From positions 186,001 to 250,000 of the forward strand of contig JAHDVF020001223.1 of the NCBI GenBank assembly GCA_022606425.2: a stretch of 64,000 bases of DNA, given 5' to 3'. Under the pieces are notes generated by a model. The model ran no database searches and had not been told where the DNA came from. It worked only from the letters and a program-made list of their open reading frames with translations. Shown here piece by piece: positions 29,832 to 40,266 of this stretch. Position numbers and translations under genes: made by a program. Every line of letters begins with the position of its first letter. Position 1 is the first letter of the stretch. This stretch comes from Lepidostoma basale (Eukaryota > Arthropoda > Insecta > Trichoptera > Lepidostomatidae).

Positions 29832-30018
29832 CAGAGGTTCCCAATTTTTTTTGTCCCGTAGACCCCTAGCTGATTTTTTCTAACTCGTGTAGACCCCCTG
29901 TTTATCTAATTGATTTTTCGAATCAATTAGTCACTGCCGAATTCCACTAGCCGGAAGTCGAAAAAAAAGGTCGCTATCGAATTCTGTACCCCTGGGGATC
30001 TATCTTTGGGAATCACTG
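29832..30018. mobile_element. hAT-type MITE with perfect 8-bp target duplication
   Basis: 187 bp with inverted termini CAGAGGTTCCCAA and TTGGGAATCACTG, flanked by ATTTAGAT on both sides (29824-29831 and 30019-30026). It has no coding capacity. Inserted in a fold-back half (GACCGGTTTCAACAGC at about 30050). Confidence 0.9.
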
Positions 30019-30084
30019 ATTTAGATAATTCCACTTATGTTTATGGCTTTGACCGGTTTCAACAGCTTGCTGTCATCTTCTGGT

Positions 30085-30310
30085 TTCTTGAACAATGATG
30101 TAAAACTCCATATTAAATAATTAATACGAATGAAAACTACAGTTTTCTAGTTATATTTTATGGGAATGACATGTTTCGCCCTTCTAATACAGTATCAAAT
30201 GTTTACATTCTACTTTTGATAATGCCTAAGAAGGGCGAAACATGTCATTCCCATAAAATATAATAAAAGTTCTAGAAAACTGTCGTTTTCATTCGTTTTA
30301 ATTACCTATA
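30085..30310. repeat. Fold-back element, GGGCGAAACATGTC family
   Basis: Arms about 30120-30188 and 30230-30302 (AATGAAAAC...CATGTTTCGCCCTTCT and complement). The right arm reads TTGATAA-T-GCCTAAGAAGGGC-GAAA-CATG-TC. Eroded relatives at 18660, 53165, 56695 and 60890. Confidence 0.7.
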
Positions 30311-30311
30311 T

Positions 30312-30410
30312 CAAATCAAGGATTAATTATATCTCAATAGAGACGAAAATGCAAATTGGAAACAGAATATGGTGATCGATGTGTTTACAGGACTTACCTA
30401 TCATTGTACC
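30312..30410 (+). repeat. Repeat module A, partial
   Basis: TATCTCAATAGAGACGAAAA...GTGTTTACAGGACTTACCT, matching the A module of the repeat in the hAT at 12457-13109. Confidence 0.6.
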
Positions 30411-30539
30411 TATATCAAAGTTTGTTATAATATTTATTCAGATGGTATATGAAATGATAATGGTGGAAGATCAAAGTTTTTTTTTTGATATCCATTAGTG
30501 TTAGTTGGTTTGAAAAGTTTTTTTTTACTCATGGTATTA

Positions 30540-30835
30540 TTGTGGGAAATAAGAGATATGATATCCAATGAAGAAATTCGCAAATCCTGCATAATTGAAG
30601 ACATAGTGAGATGAAGTAGGCAGAGAAGACGATTCTGGAGGGACCACATCGAGAGAATGGATCCAGCAAGAATTCCTAAGATCGTGAGAACTCCAGAGAG
30701 CCATCGACTACCAGGACGACCACCAAAGAGATGGAGAGAAGGCTGGTAGTCTTCATCACAGGAAGAAAGTTGAAATCCTTCTTAAACAGATCGCAAGATC
30801 TGCAATCAGAAGAAGAAGAAGGTATCCCTGTATAA
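30540..30835 (+). mobile_element. LINE-C RT C-terminal copy
   Basis: Broken frames give RQRRRFWRDHIERMDPARIP and [13 protein letters not shown], with a GAAGAAGAAGAAGG tail. Confidence 0.7.
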
Positions 30836-30944
30836 TAAATATACTATGTGTATGTAATCAGTTGATTCTCTGGGTATCTATTTACGTACACAAATCATCC
30901 ACATCATTCCAACAAAGGTTTGACCTCAAATTATTTGTGAAGTT

Positions 30945-31115
30945 TTCTTGGTACGGCATGAGCGAAGCTGAATTAAAGGCGCTGCTGCGTCCTATATCAG
31001 CTTCGGGTAAGTGGTGGGTAACCTTCTATGTCTTCATTTAACTGTATGTTTGTTCATTTGTATATGTATTAACAATCACTGTATGTTACAATATAATTAA
31101 TAATAAATACTCTTG
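30945..31115 (+). mobile_element. LINE-I 3' end
   Basis: Matches 26380-26540 (AGCTTCGGGTAAGTGG...GTATTAACAATCACTGTATG) and ends in AATAATAAATA. Confidence 0.5.
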
Positions 31116-31119
31116 GTAC

Positions 31120-31608
31120 TGGATAATGGGGTTTAGTGCCAACCCTTATGTATGGAAGTGAAGCTTGGAGCTGGAAAAAGGGATGAAAGTAGGATAAATG
31201 CCGTAGAAATGAGGTCACTGAACAGAATGTGCTGGAAAACGATATACGATAGAATACTGAACGACAAAATAAAAAAGAAATGTAAGGCAGATGACTGCAT
31301 CATAAGTAAAATTAAAAAAGGATCCATGAGATGATTTGGACATATGGAACGAATGGACGAGAGAATAATGGTTAAAATGTTGTATACAAGAATTGTGATT
31401 AGAAAGAGAAGCTTTGGAAGATCAAGAAAAGCTTGGTACGACCAAATTAATCGAATACTCAAAGGCAGCCACATTCGAAGTCAGAAAATCGTTACGATGC
31501 ATGAATGTAGAATAATCTAGAAAGGTATGTCAGAATAGAACAGTATGGCGATACATCCTCACTGCCTTCTCCTCCGAGGAAACGGCTTGGTGGTTAGTTA
31601 GTTAGTTA
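31120..31608 (+). mobile_element. RTE-like LINE 3' copy, KGSH variant, TTAG-tailed
   Basis: Degenerate from the MYGSEAWSW region through RMCWKTIYDRI, WHDQIN-like and the Cys-rich end to AAACGGCTTGGTGG and (TTAG)n. Several frameshifts. Confidence 0.7.
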
Positions 31609-31611
31609 ATA

Positions 31612-31812
31612 AAATCATTATTTGCCTAACGTCGAACCATCTCTAATGCATTACTGGTATTATGTTGAATGTATATAATATTTTACCTGTACTCAATAAA
31701 TGCCTTAAATATTTTATAATAATAAATTAATAATAATAATATGCTAACTTTTAAAGCGCCGTTTTTGTGAGGTAATCACCTCAAGGGCGCATTAAGACGT
31801 GTTTTAAATCTT
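31612..31812. mobile_element. LINE-H tail (plus) next to LINE-G tail (minus)
   Basis: 31612-31725 is the LINE-H 3' UTR (GTCGAACCATCTCTAATGC, ACTCAATAAATGCC). 31730-31812 is the inverted LINE-G 3' UTR (AATAATAATATG...AAGGGCGCATTAAG). Confidence 0.55.
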
Positions 31813-31889
31813 AAAAATCTAAATGTGACCGCTTAAAAAACGATCGGTTTAAAAGTATAGTAGAACAAAGTATAAATGTTTGTATGTTA

Positions 31890-32288
31890 TGCTTGTAATG
31901 CTCGAGGGCTGACACAAATAGAACCAAAGTACTATTACGAACCGCCGAAATGAAGACTCTCCACGCTATTCTGGGCAAAACACTGAGGGACAGAATCAGA
32001 AACACAGTAATACGTGAGACCTGCGATACCGAAGATATTGTCAGATGGGGCAGGAAAAGAAGACGCTTCTGGCGCGACCACGTAGAATGAATGAGCGACG
32101 ATAGACTCCCCCAAGCAGCCGCAAACAACGTGCCAATGGGAACTCGCCAACCCGGAAGACCTGCGAAGAGATGGCGAGACAGTTTGAGTTCTGTGTCCCA
32201 GGAGACCTCGACGCCATAAAAACAGATCCGAAAAAGAGGAAGAAGAAGAAGCTTGTAATGTCTTGAGTAAATTGACTGATTTGATTTG
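31890..32288 (+). mobile_element. LINE-C copy followed by a LINE-H tail
   Basis: Frame gives ADTNRTKVLLRTAEMKTLHA, GKTLRDRIRNTVIRETCDTE and RWGRKRRRFWRDHVE, then a stop and RPAKRWRDSLSSVSQE, with a GAAGAAGAAG tail. 32256-32288 is CTTGAGTAAATTGACTGATT plus GATTT repeats from LINE-H. Confidence 0.7.
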
Positions 32289-32289
32289 A

Positions 32290-32362
32290 TTATTTTGGTG
32301 CCTCTGTTTTTTGACTGCCTACTGGTTTCGCTCCAACCGGAGTTTCGTCACGGTAACAAAAA
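32290..32362 (-). repeat. Hammerhead-like repeat arm
   Basis: Complement reads GTGACGA-AA-CTCC GGTT GGAG-C-GAAA-CCAGTAG: a 4-bp stem with GAAA and a palindromic step. Only one arm is present. Confidence 0.4.
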
Positions 32363-32725
32363 ATTCTAAAAAGGAAAATATTTCAGCTAAATAATTTGCG
32401 TTATGTTCTAGCTACGGTAATTACCTCGTATCTGGCACCTTGCAACGCAGATAATTATAATTTTACGCAAAAAATAGTTTTCATAATGATCTTATAATTA
32501 CGGATATATCATTTCGGGTCGATCGAACCAAGGACGATCTGTGTCATACGCTCGTAAACATCTTTCAGAAACAAAAAATGTTAAAATATGTATGTACAAT
32601 ATAATACTAACACACGTAATATATTTTCTTCCGGCTATGTACTCGTACAATAAAAAAACAGTTATTCGAATTATGTACGGTGTCATGAAATTAACGGTAT
32701 TTATATACTACTTAGACATAAAAAA
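32363..32725. other. No recognised feature
   Basis: No match to other repeats in the window and no convincing exon. Confidence 0.25.
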
Positions 32726-32729
32726 AAAC

Positions 32730-33420
32730 AGAAAGTGCACAATGGTGATCTTGAACTTATGTGTGGAAGTGACGAATGGAACTGGCAAAAGAAGGATGAA
32801 CCAGAGTAAATGCAGTAGAAATGAGATTTATTAGATGAATGTGTGAACAATCTTTGCATGAAAGAGAGAGAGATTCGAATATGAAAAGTGAATGAAAGTG
32901 TTAGGAACAAAATATTGAAAGTATCATTAAGATGGAAAAAAAGATGTTTACGACCGTATGGAAGCGAAGCATGGAACTGGCAAAAGAAGGATGAAAGTAG
33001 AATAAATGCAGTAGAATTGAGATCTCTTAGACGAATGTGTAGATACGTGGATACGTCGAATGAAAATATAAGAAGTGAATGCGGTGCGAATGATGGTGTA
33101 ACAAAATAATGAAAAGATCATTTAGATGGTTTGGACAAATGGAAATAATGAATGAAGAAATAATGGTAAAAAAATTATATGTTAACGATGTAAATGGAAC
33201 CAGAAATAGAGGAAGAGCGAGGAAAATGTGGCACAATCAAATAAATCAAATATTGAATGTCAGCCATGTGAGGAGTCAGAGAAATCGACGCGCGTGCATG
33301 ACACGATGTATGAATGTTGAGAAAGCGAGAGAAATATACCAGGAAAGAAAAGTGTGGCTGTCCATTCTTTCTGCCTACACCTTCAGATAGACGGCGAGAT
33401 TGTTAGTTAGTTAGTTAGTT
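32730..33420 (+). mobile_element. Two tandem RTE-like copies, TTAG-tailed
   Basis: 32730-32940 is an eroded copy of the MYGSE...KGSLRW region. 32941-33420 is a second, better copy running from PYGSEAWNWQKKDESRINAV through NDVNGTRNRGRARKMWHNQI and RRACMTRCMNVEKAREIYQE to the (TTAG)n tail. Confidence 0.75.
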
Positions 33421-33985
33421 TTTCATTAAGATGGTTCGGACACATGGAAAGAATGAATGAGGAAAGAATGGTAAATAAACTATATATTAACGATGTAAAC
33501 AAACAAACCATCGTGGAGAGGTAGAGAGAATGGACTGCCACACTACTCTATCTTGGCATACCTCTCTGGCTTTCTCCACATTCATACAGTGAGTCATACA
33601 CGCAGTCGATTCTTCCGACTTATAACATGACTAACCTTTCAAATTTGATTAATTTGATCATACCAAGTTTTCCTCGGTCTGCCTCAACTCCGTGCTCCAT
33701 TTACATCATTAACGTATACTTTCTTAACCATTCTTTCTCTATCCATAACGATGTATACGGAACTAGAAATAGAGAAAGACTGAGAAATACATGGCACAAT
33801 CAAATTAATCAAATATTAAATGTCGCTAATGTAACGAGTCTGAGAAATAGACGTGCCTGTTTGACACGTTGTATGAATGTTGAAGAATTGAGAGACGTAT
33901 GCCAGGAAAGAACAGTGTGGCGGTTTATGAATTTTGCCTATCCCTTTGGAGAGATTTCGTTGTTGGTTAGTTAATTTTACTTAAA
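33421..33985 (+). mobile_element. RTE-like copy interrupted by another RTE-like insertion
   Basis: 33421-33500 (FRWFGHMERMNEERMVNKLY) continues at 33747-33985 (TRNRERLRNTWHNQINQILN, RRACLTRCMNVEELRDVCQE). The gap is a 246-bp minus-strand RTE-like fragment (33501-33746). AACGATGTAAAC (33489-33500) and AACGATGTATAC (33747-33758) form its target duplication. Confidence 0.8.
33501..33746 (-). mobile_element. RTE-like 3' fragment inserted in its own family
   Basis: Begins AAACAAACCATCG (complement of a GTTT tail) and carries the Cys-rich end and MVKKVY... regions in reverse. The 12-bp flanking duplication has one mismatch. Confidence 0.8.
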
Positions 33986-33989
33986 AGAC

Positions 33990-34350
33990 AATCTGATAGA
34001 AACAAGAGCTGACACCATCAGAACAAAAAATCTCCTAAGAACCACAGAAATGAAGACTCTCCGATCCGTTGCGGGAACGACACTCCGAGACAGAGTAAGA
34101 AATTTTGAAATAAGAAAGATCTGCAATGTAGAAAATTTTGTGCGATGGGGAAGATAAAGAAGACGCTACTGGAGATATCATGTGGAAAGAGCATGTTCTG
34201 AAAGAGTGATAAATATAGCCGCAAATAAAGTACCAACAGGAAATCGACCTGCAGGAAGACCACCTAAAAGATGGCGAGACAATTGGACATCTGCATCCCA
34301 GGAACAGGCTCCGAGAAATAACAGGACACATTTCTATAAAGCAGAAGAAG
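33990..34350 (+). mobile_element. LINE-C RT C-terminal copy
   Basis: TIRTKNLLRTTEMKTLRSV, TTLRDRVRNFEIRKIC, ...RRRYWRYHVERA, NRPAGRPPKRWRDNWTSASQ in mostly one frame with a stop near 34155. Confidence 0.75.
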
Positions 34351-34694
34351 AAGACAATCACATTAACACATTGTTAGATTATTTATCAAAAATAATGCAT
34401 TTGCTGTTAGAAAACTGTTTTTTTTTAACATATACAAAAAGAGATAATCATCATGAAGTTGCTAGAGTGTGTCATGGACTACAGCACGGCGTTGAAATTA
34501 AATAAAATGACCGGAACGTACCCCATTAATTATTTGATTCTCCGGTTATTAAACCAAATGAATAACCCTAGAAAAAAAAACTAAAAAAATTATCGATTTA
34601 CGCACGCTGGTTTTTTTGTTAAATTAACGTACGTACATTTTGAAAATCTTCACTTTCTTATTTTTTGTCATTAACCCTTTGGTTCCCGGCACTT
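34351..34694. other. No recognised feature
   Basis: AT-rich with no repeat match; lies between a LINE-C end and a LINE-H tail. Confidence 0.25.
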
Positions 34695-35640
34695 TCAAAT
34701 CAAATCAAATCAAATCAGTTTATTAACTCAAAAGACATTACAAACAGGAAAATGTTTAAGGCATCTATTGAGTACAGGTAAAATATTATAAAAATACAAC
34801 AAAGTACCAGGAACGCATTAGAGATGGTTCGACATTAGGAAGACAACACACTTTCTAAAGTCAAGAGTATTTGTCCCCGGAACGTACCTTCACTAATATA
34901 AAAGACGTCGATCTCCGAGGAGACCGCGTTCAGCAGACTAATTGCTCTTCCCACCGGTGTCACCAGAGGCAGATTGGTTCTGGTGGTCGGTTGGTAAAAC
35001 AATCTGTGCTGTCGCTGTCGGAGAAATCTATCAGGGACAAAAAGACCAACACCCTCTAGCACGGCCGAGTTCTCGAAATATTCCCTGATTAATTTAAAGA
35101 AATGGGTTATGAGATGCCCATCTCTTCGAAGCTGTAAAGAATTGGTTCCGAGCATTCCTAAAAGAAATGCCGTGGGATAGAGCCACGGATAACTACCATA
35201 CTCCCTCATGTAGAGATACCTCAGAAATTTTTTCTGAACCCTCTCCTGCATAACGGAATATCTCGCTTAGTGAGGACTCCATATCACAGAACCACTTTCG
35301 AGTCTGCTCCGAACCAACGCGTTGTATAGGACTCTGAGCACATTGGGATTTCTGAAAACTCTTCCGGTCCGAATGATGAAGCCCAACATCTTCAGTGCAA
35401 TGTCACAATCCCTCTCGATATGTGCACGAAAATCAGCCTACTCTCATAAATGATCCCAAGATCCTTCATCGTAGATACGTGTGTTAGTTGCTGGTTGTTC
35501 ATTGTGTATCTATAAAACACAGTTCTCAATGCTCTAGTAAACGATAGCATAGCGCACTTAAAGATATTGAAGTACATTTTATTACTGTGACTCCAGTTAA
35601 CAATTTGGGATTGCTATGCCAAAATAGCCGCTAACTAACT
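34695..35640 (-). mobile_element. LINE-H, longest copy, minus strand
   Basis: Tail (ATCAA)n complement of GATTT repeats at 34695, then 3' UTR, then an open frame 34835-35251: QERVQKKFLRYLYMREYGSY, LQLRRDGHLITHFFKLI, FRGQILLTLESVLSS. Farther upstream comes RT sequence (KCAMLSFTRALRTVFYRY, VSTMKDLGIIYESR). It looks like a Jockey/CR1-type reverse transcriptase C-terminus with frameshifts. Truncated at about 35640. Confidence 0.75.
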
Positions 35641-35654
35641 TACTGACTTCTTCT

Positions 35655-36062
35655 TCGGTCTTGAAACTGTTACATTGTCCAAGCAAAGTGCCGAGAAACT
35701 GACCTAAAGAGGCATGGAAAGAGCGATGTTAGGAATAAGCCTAAAAGACAGAGTCAGAAACGATACGGTGAGAGAAAGAACAAGGGTCACTGACATCATC
35801 CACCGGGTGGCGACTCTAAAATGGCAACGGGCAGGTCACGTAGCCAGAAGCTCAGATGAAAAGTGGACAAGAAGACTGCTTACTTGGAGACCGTGGACGG
35901 CAAAAAGAAGTGCAGGGCAATCGCAACTACGGTGGAAGGATGACCTGAACAGACACGTCGGAATAACCTGGATGCAGTCTGCACAGGACAGAGTGACATG
36001 AAAGCGAATGGAGGAGGCCTTTGTCCAGGAGTGGACGGGAATAGGCTGAGGAAGAAGAAGAA
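35655..36062 (+). mobile_element. LINE-B RT C-terminal copy
   Basis: MERAMLGISLKDRVRNDTVR, RVATLKWQRAGHVARSSDEK, RLLTWRPWTAKRSAGQ, EEAFVQEWTGIG, with GAAGAAGAAGAAG tail. Nearly intact in frame. Confidence 0.8.
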
Positions 36063-36064
36063 GA

Positions 36065-36345
36065 ACTAACTAACTAACCATCACGCCGTCTCCCCGCGGT
36101 GATAGACAGAAAGAATAGACCGCCACACTGTTATGTTCTGACACACATCTCTCGATTCCTCTACCTTCAAACATCGTGTTATGCACGCACGTCGATTTTT
36201 AGACTACTCACGTGACCGACATTTAATATTTGATTGATTTTATCGTGCCAAGTTTTCTTCGGCACTTCTCATTGTCGTTTACATATACCTTTTTCACATT
36301 CTTTCTTCTTCTTTTCACCTTTTTTCATTCTTTCCATGTGTCTAA
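36065..36345 (-). mobile_element. RTE-like 3' fragment, TTAG-tailed, minus strand
   Basis: CTAACTAACTAACC tail complement followed by the Cys-rich coding end, broken off at 36346 where a hAT-like terminus begins. Confidence 0.7.
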
Positions 36346-36346
36346 A

Positions 36347-36480
36347 CCCTAGGTTCTCAAAGTGGGCGATAACGCCCCCTTGTGGGCGTTTGAGACTTTC
36401 AGGGGAGCAGTAGAAGACCCAGAAAAAATAGAGAGCGTGGACAGATAAAAAAATATAGTCTAAAAAGACAAAAAAAAAAC
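36347..36480. mobile_element. hAT-like terminus
   Basis: CTAGGTTCTCAAAGTGGGCG is a typical hAT end. A piece resembling an opposite end (GGCGGTGGCCCAGAA...GGAAACCTATG) lies at 37030-37130, with an RTE-like copy between. I could not match target duplications, so they may be separate relics. Confidence 0.4.
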
Positions 36481-36578
36481 ACACTAATCATTTCTTCCTT
36501 TTCTTTGTTTGGTATTCTATTATACCATATGTCGTTTTCTGATACATAAAAGATTTTATAATATTTTGAAATTCAACT

Positions 36579-37020
36579 ATGAGTAGAATAAATGCAGTAG
36601 AAATGAGATCTCTAAGACGAATGTGTGGCAAATCTGTTTATGATAGAGTGACAAATGCAAGTATAAGAAGTGAATGTGGTGCGAATGAAAGTGTTATAAA
36701 CCAAATATGGAAAGGGTCATTAAGATGGTTTGGACACATGGAAAGAATGAGTGAAGACAGAATGGTAAATAAGGTATATGTAAACGGCGTGAACGGAGCT
36801 AGAAATAGAGGAAGGCCGAGGAAAACGTGGCACGATCAAATCAATCAAATATTGAATGTCGGTCACGTGAGGAGTCGGAAAAATCAACGTGCGTGCATGA
36901 CAAGATGTATGAATGTAGTGGAAGCGAGAGACGTATGTCAGGACAGAACAGTGTGGCGTTCCATTCTTTCTGCCTACCCCTCCGGGGAGACGGCGTGATG
37001 GTAAGTTAGTTAGTTAGTTA
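36579..37020 (+). mobile_element. RTE-like LINE 3' copy with intact frame, TTAG-tailed
   Basis: Continuous 139-codon frame from MSRINAVEMRSLRRMCGKSV to SAYPSGETA, then GGCGTGATGG and (TTAG)n. ACTATGAGT occurs at both its left (about 36575) and right (about 37021) borders, a plausible target duplication. Confidence 0.85.
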
Positions 37021-37134
37021 ACTATGAGTTTCTAAATATTTGGAATAACTTTTATGGGAGGGGGGTGTTGAGCGTTTATTTTTCTTGTAAAGGGGGCGGT
37101 GGCCCAGAAATGATTGGAAACCTATGCTCTATCA

Positions 37135-37330
37135 TATACAGATTTATCACACATTCTACATTCACACATCGTGACATGCACGCTCGTCGATTGTTTCTAC
37201 TTCGAACATGGCCGCCTTTCAGTAATTGATTAATTTGGTCAAGCCACGTCTGTCTTGGCCTTCCTCGATTACTTTTTCCATTCACACTACTTTTCTAACC
37301 ATTCTTCCCTCTTTTCAACCATTCTTCCCT
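37135..37330 (-). mobile_element. RTE-like fragment, KGGH variant, minus strand
   Basis: Complement encodes NGKSNRGRPRQTWLDQINQL, KGGHVRSRNNRRACMSRCVN. Tail missing. Confidence 0.7.
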
Positions 37331-37625
37331 CATCCTGTCTAAAACATTTATGATTATTTTATAAATCATGACTTAGATTCGTAGGATTCAGTATTTCTCA
37401 CTAGTGTAACCAAAGGGTTAAATTTCTAGACATGGTAAAAAGAGCTATCAAATTTTATGATTTAACCTTCATACTCTTACGGAAGTCTAGAATATTAAAT
37501 AATATTTGTAAGAACGCATATAACCCAAATAAACAGATAATTATTTCAATGCTTAGGTAAACGTTTATGTAATGTATAATACTTTGAAACATTTGTGGTT
37601 GAAAGGTAAACGTACATAAGTTAAA

Positions 37626-37782
37626 TTAGAAATAAAACACTTGTTTTTTACCACTTGAGTAATATATTTTAAACGACTAGTTTCTTATATTGAAACATGT
37701 AGATGGAAGCATCTGTAGCTTCCAAAACTAGTCGTTTAAAATATAATACTCAAGTGGTAAAAATCAAGTGTTTTATTTATAA
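37626..37782. repeat. Fold-back element with 55-bp arms and a 6-bp internal stem
   Basis: Arms AAATAAAACACTTG...AAACGACTAGTTT and complement. The right arm reads GTAGA-T-GGAAGC ATCTGTA GCTTCC-AAAA-CTAG-TC (37700-37733), the shared scaffold with GAAA changed to AAAA. Confidence 0.7.
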
Positions 37783-38035
37783 TTTAATCATGTCCTACCA
37801 CAAAGTGAATCCCGAAACAATAAATAACAAGTTAATTAAAATACTGATGGAGTCTTAAAAATAACAACATTAATATTTCTTAGCATAAATTCAATGAAAA
37901 CAAAAGTGTTTTTAAATAGTCCGTTGTTTTGGCCGAAACACAATGAAACTTCAACATTATTGACTCTTAAATTTGCAACTTGCTATTTATAAATTAAGTT
38001 GTTATTTGAAATTTCATGGTAGAAGTTCATTGTTA

Positions 38036-38390
38036 ATAATGAAATAAAAAAAATATTCTATATTTAAAACCCACTAATGTTTTTTTTTGTGTCAGCGAGC
38101 TGCCGAAACCGGTCAAAGACACAAACATTAGTGGACGTTTTACATTTTTGTTTTTATTTTCATTATTAACTCTGTAATAATATCACATTTATTATTAAAC
38201 ACTTTTTGAGAATGTCGCGACAGCTGTTTCGCCAACCGATTTTAACATCATCAGATGTTACAAACAACAACATTGTTTTTAATACCTGATGATGCCACCA
38301 ACGGTGGGCGAAACAGCTGTTGCGACATTCTGAAAAAAGTGTATAATAAAAACAGTGATATTATAACAGTGTTGTAAATTTAACAGTTAA
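38036..38390. repeat. Two adjacent fold-back elements
   Basis: 38036-38170: arms around CCACTAATGTTTTT with GTGTC...CAGC GAG CTGCC-GAAA-CCGG-TC...GACAC in between. 38175-38390: arms around GAATGTCGCGACAGCTGTTTCG; the right arm reads CTGATGA-T-GCCACC AAC GGTGGGC-GAAA-CAGCTG-TT (38286-38321), with a canonical CTGATGA core. The second family is the one tandemly arrayed at 48476-49335. Confidence 0.7.
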
Positions 38391-38584
38391 AAAGATTTTT
38401 TAATATAATACTATTTTTTTATTGTAATACATATTATTTTATTTTTTATTTTTTTATTGTAATACAATACATTACGTACCCAATTACCTTTAATTTTATT
38501 AAGTAAATAAGAATTTAGATTGTACAAATTATTTGTTAAAAGAAAACACAGATGAAGGATGTCGGCCTTCCGTTAGGGCTTATA

Positions 38585-38750
38585 TAGTTGCCTGGGTGCA
38601 TGAAGAGAAAACGAGGCAGACCTAGGGCTACCTGGAGAAGAACCGTGCATGACGAGGTTAAGTCGACGGACTTCACTTCAAGTGGTAATGAGTGGATGTA
38701 GTCGGATACAAAGAATTCTCGAGGTCATATGCACCATGGGAATAAAACAG
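38585..38750 (+). mobile_element. LINE-F RT C-terminal scrap
   Basis: MKRKRGRPRATWRRTVHDEV-like reading, then TTCACTT...GGTCATATGCACCATGGG. The fuller copy is at 53270-53745. Confidence 0.6.
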
Positions 38751-39360
38751 AACAAAAGTAGAAATAATCGGTTTTTAAGTCATACATAATGTGAATTTTT
38801 TTTACATAGCACATTAATTTAAAAAAAATCACAATTATTGACTTGTATCATTTTTCCGTTTCGCTTCAGATGTTATATTACGTGACATTTTTTTTATAGT
38901 TGTACGTAATGTATGTAAAAACAGATTAAATAAAAACATTACCCAAATGCACCTTTATACTCACTTTCATAATTAACGGTCTTACTTTACGCTTTATAAA
39001 GAAATTGTGTGGAAAGTTTTATTTTAATTTTACACAATACACGTGTTTCTAAAACCGATATTTTATGTTTTGCTAATCAAACTCTATCTTGTGTAAAGTA
39101 ATGATTGGACTCTAACCTCTTAACATTAAATTCACTAAAAACAAAATAGCTCACATTAAGTTTAACAAAAACAAACAAACATGAGGCTCAAAAAACCGCA
39201 TATTTCATGAAAATTCTAATTGTACCCAGCTCACTTCGGATTCTTGTCTTCCTTTGGAGCGGGTCAATAGTATAAAATACCTAGTTATAACTTTGGACAA
39301 TATAAACTAAGATGGAATTAACATATAACTTCACTCACCTCACGTATTAGAAAAAAATTG
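38751..39360. other. No recognised feature
   Basis: AT-rich, no open frame of note, no repeat match within the window. Confidence 0.3.
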
Positions 39361-39364
39361 TCCA

Positions 39365-39790
39365 TATTACTATAAGGAGTGCAGACCTGGACCCTCAAAG
39401 TGAACCGTATAGAAGCACTTGAAATGTGTCTCCATCGCAGAATGTTGCGGATCTCATGGACTGATATGGTCACCAACAATGAGGTGCTTTATAGAGCCAG
39501 AGTAGGAATATAATTTTTGTCTGTGTGAAGGCTAGAAAGTTGGCATATCTGGGACACATTCTCCGCAACGAGAAATACGATATGCTACACCTCATCATAA
39601 AAGGGAAGATCGAGGGTAGGCGCGGTGTGGGAAGACCCCAGATGTCCTGACTCCAGAATATCAAGGAATGGACCGGAGTTCAGGGGGTGGAGGAGTTGTT
39701 ACGTCTGGCACAGGACAGAGAAGCCTACACCAGGGTGATAGCCTACGTCTGGGGGACCTGATATGGCACTCAAAGAAGAAGAAGAAGATA
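39365..39790 (+). mobile_element. LINE-A RT C-terminal copy, eroded
   Basis: LHRRMLRISWTDMVTNNEVL then frameshifts; SGGPDMALKE terminus and GAAGAAGAAGAAG tail. Confidence 0.7.
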
Positions 39791-39829
39791 CCAAATATAT
39801 AAAAAAATGTTTAATCAAATTTTAATTAA

Positions 39830-39905
39830 AACACTGTATTTTTTTATTTAGATTTTTTTCTCGACATGATTATAAGACTTTACATCTTAATCTTCAGGAT
39901 AAAAT
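39830..39905 (-). repeat. Eroded hammerhead-like arm
   Basis: Complement reads CTGAAGA-T-TAAGA TGTAAAG TCTTA-TAAT-CATG-TC-GAGAA: core and 5-bp stem kept, GAAA lost. Related to 55135-55378. Confidence 0.4.
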
Positions 39906-39944
39906 AAATTTATCTTTCGTTAGTTAGACGTTCTCCCTATTATA

Positions 39945-40264
39945 ATTATTATTTATTATTATTATGATGATTTGTATTGTAAGTGCGCCGTTTTGTAAAA
40001 TCAATTACTCCAAGGGCGCACTAGGAAATGACTGACCGAACAGTGCAGTCTTCAGATGTTTCTTAAATTTAACGTCACTATCCTCATACTTAATACTAAC
40101 ATGGAGGATATTCCACGCCAACGGACCCGCAACGCTGAAAGCACGATCATAGAAACATGCTTTATTGGCTCTGACTGGAATCGCTATGTTGTTTGCACTT
40201 GTTTCTACTGATCGGAGTGAACGTTGCCTTTCCGTTGGCATGGGTGTCACGCAGAGGTCCGATA
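39945..40264 (-). mobile_element. LINE-G (CR1/L2-like) 3' part, minus strand
   Basis: Starts at the (ATT)n complement; minus-strand frame reads RISDLCVTPMPTERQRSLRS, FYDRAFSVAGPLAWNILHVS, KKHLKTALFG. The mariner at 40267 is inserted at its upstream edge. Confidence 0.75.
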
Positions 40265-40266
40265 TA

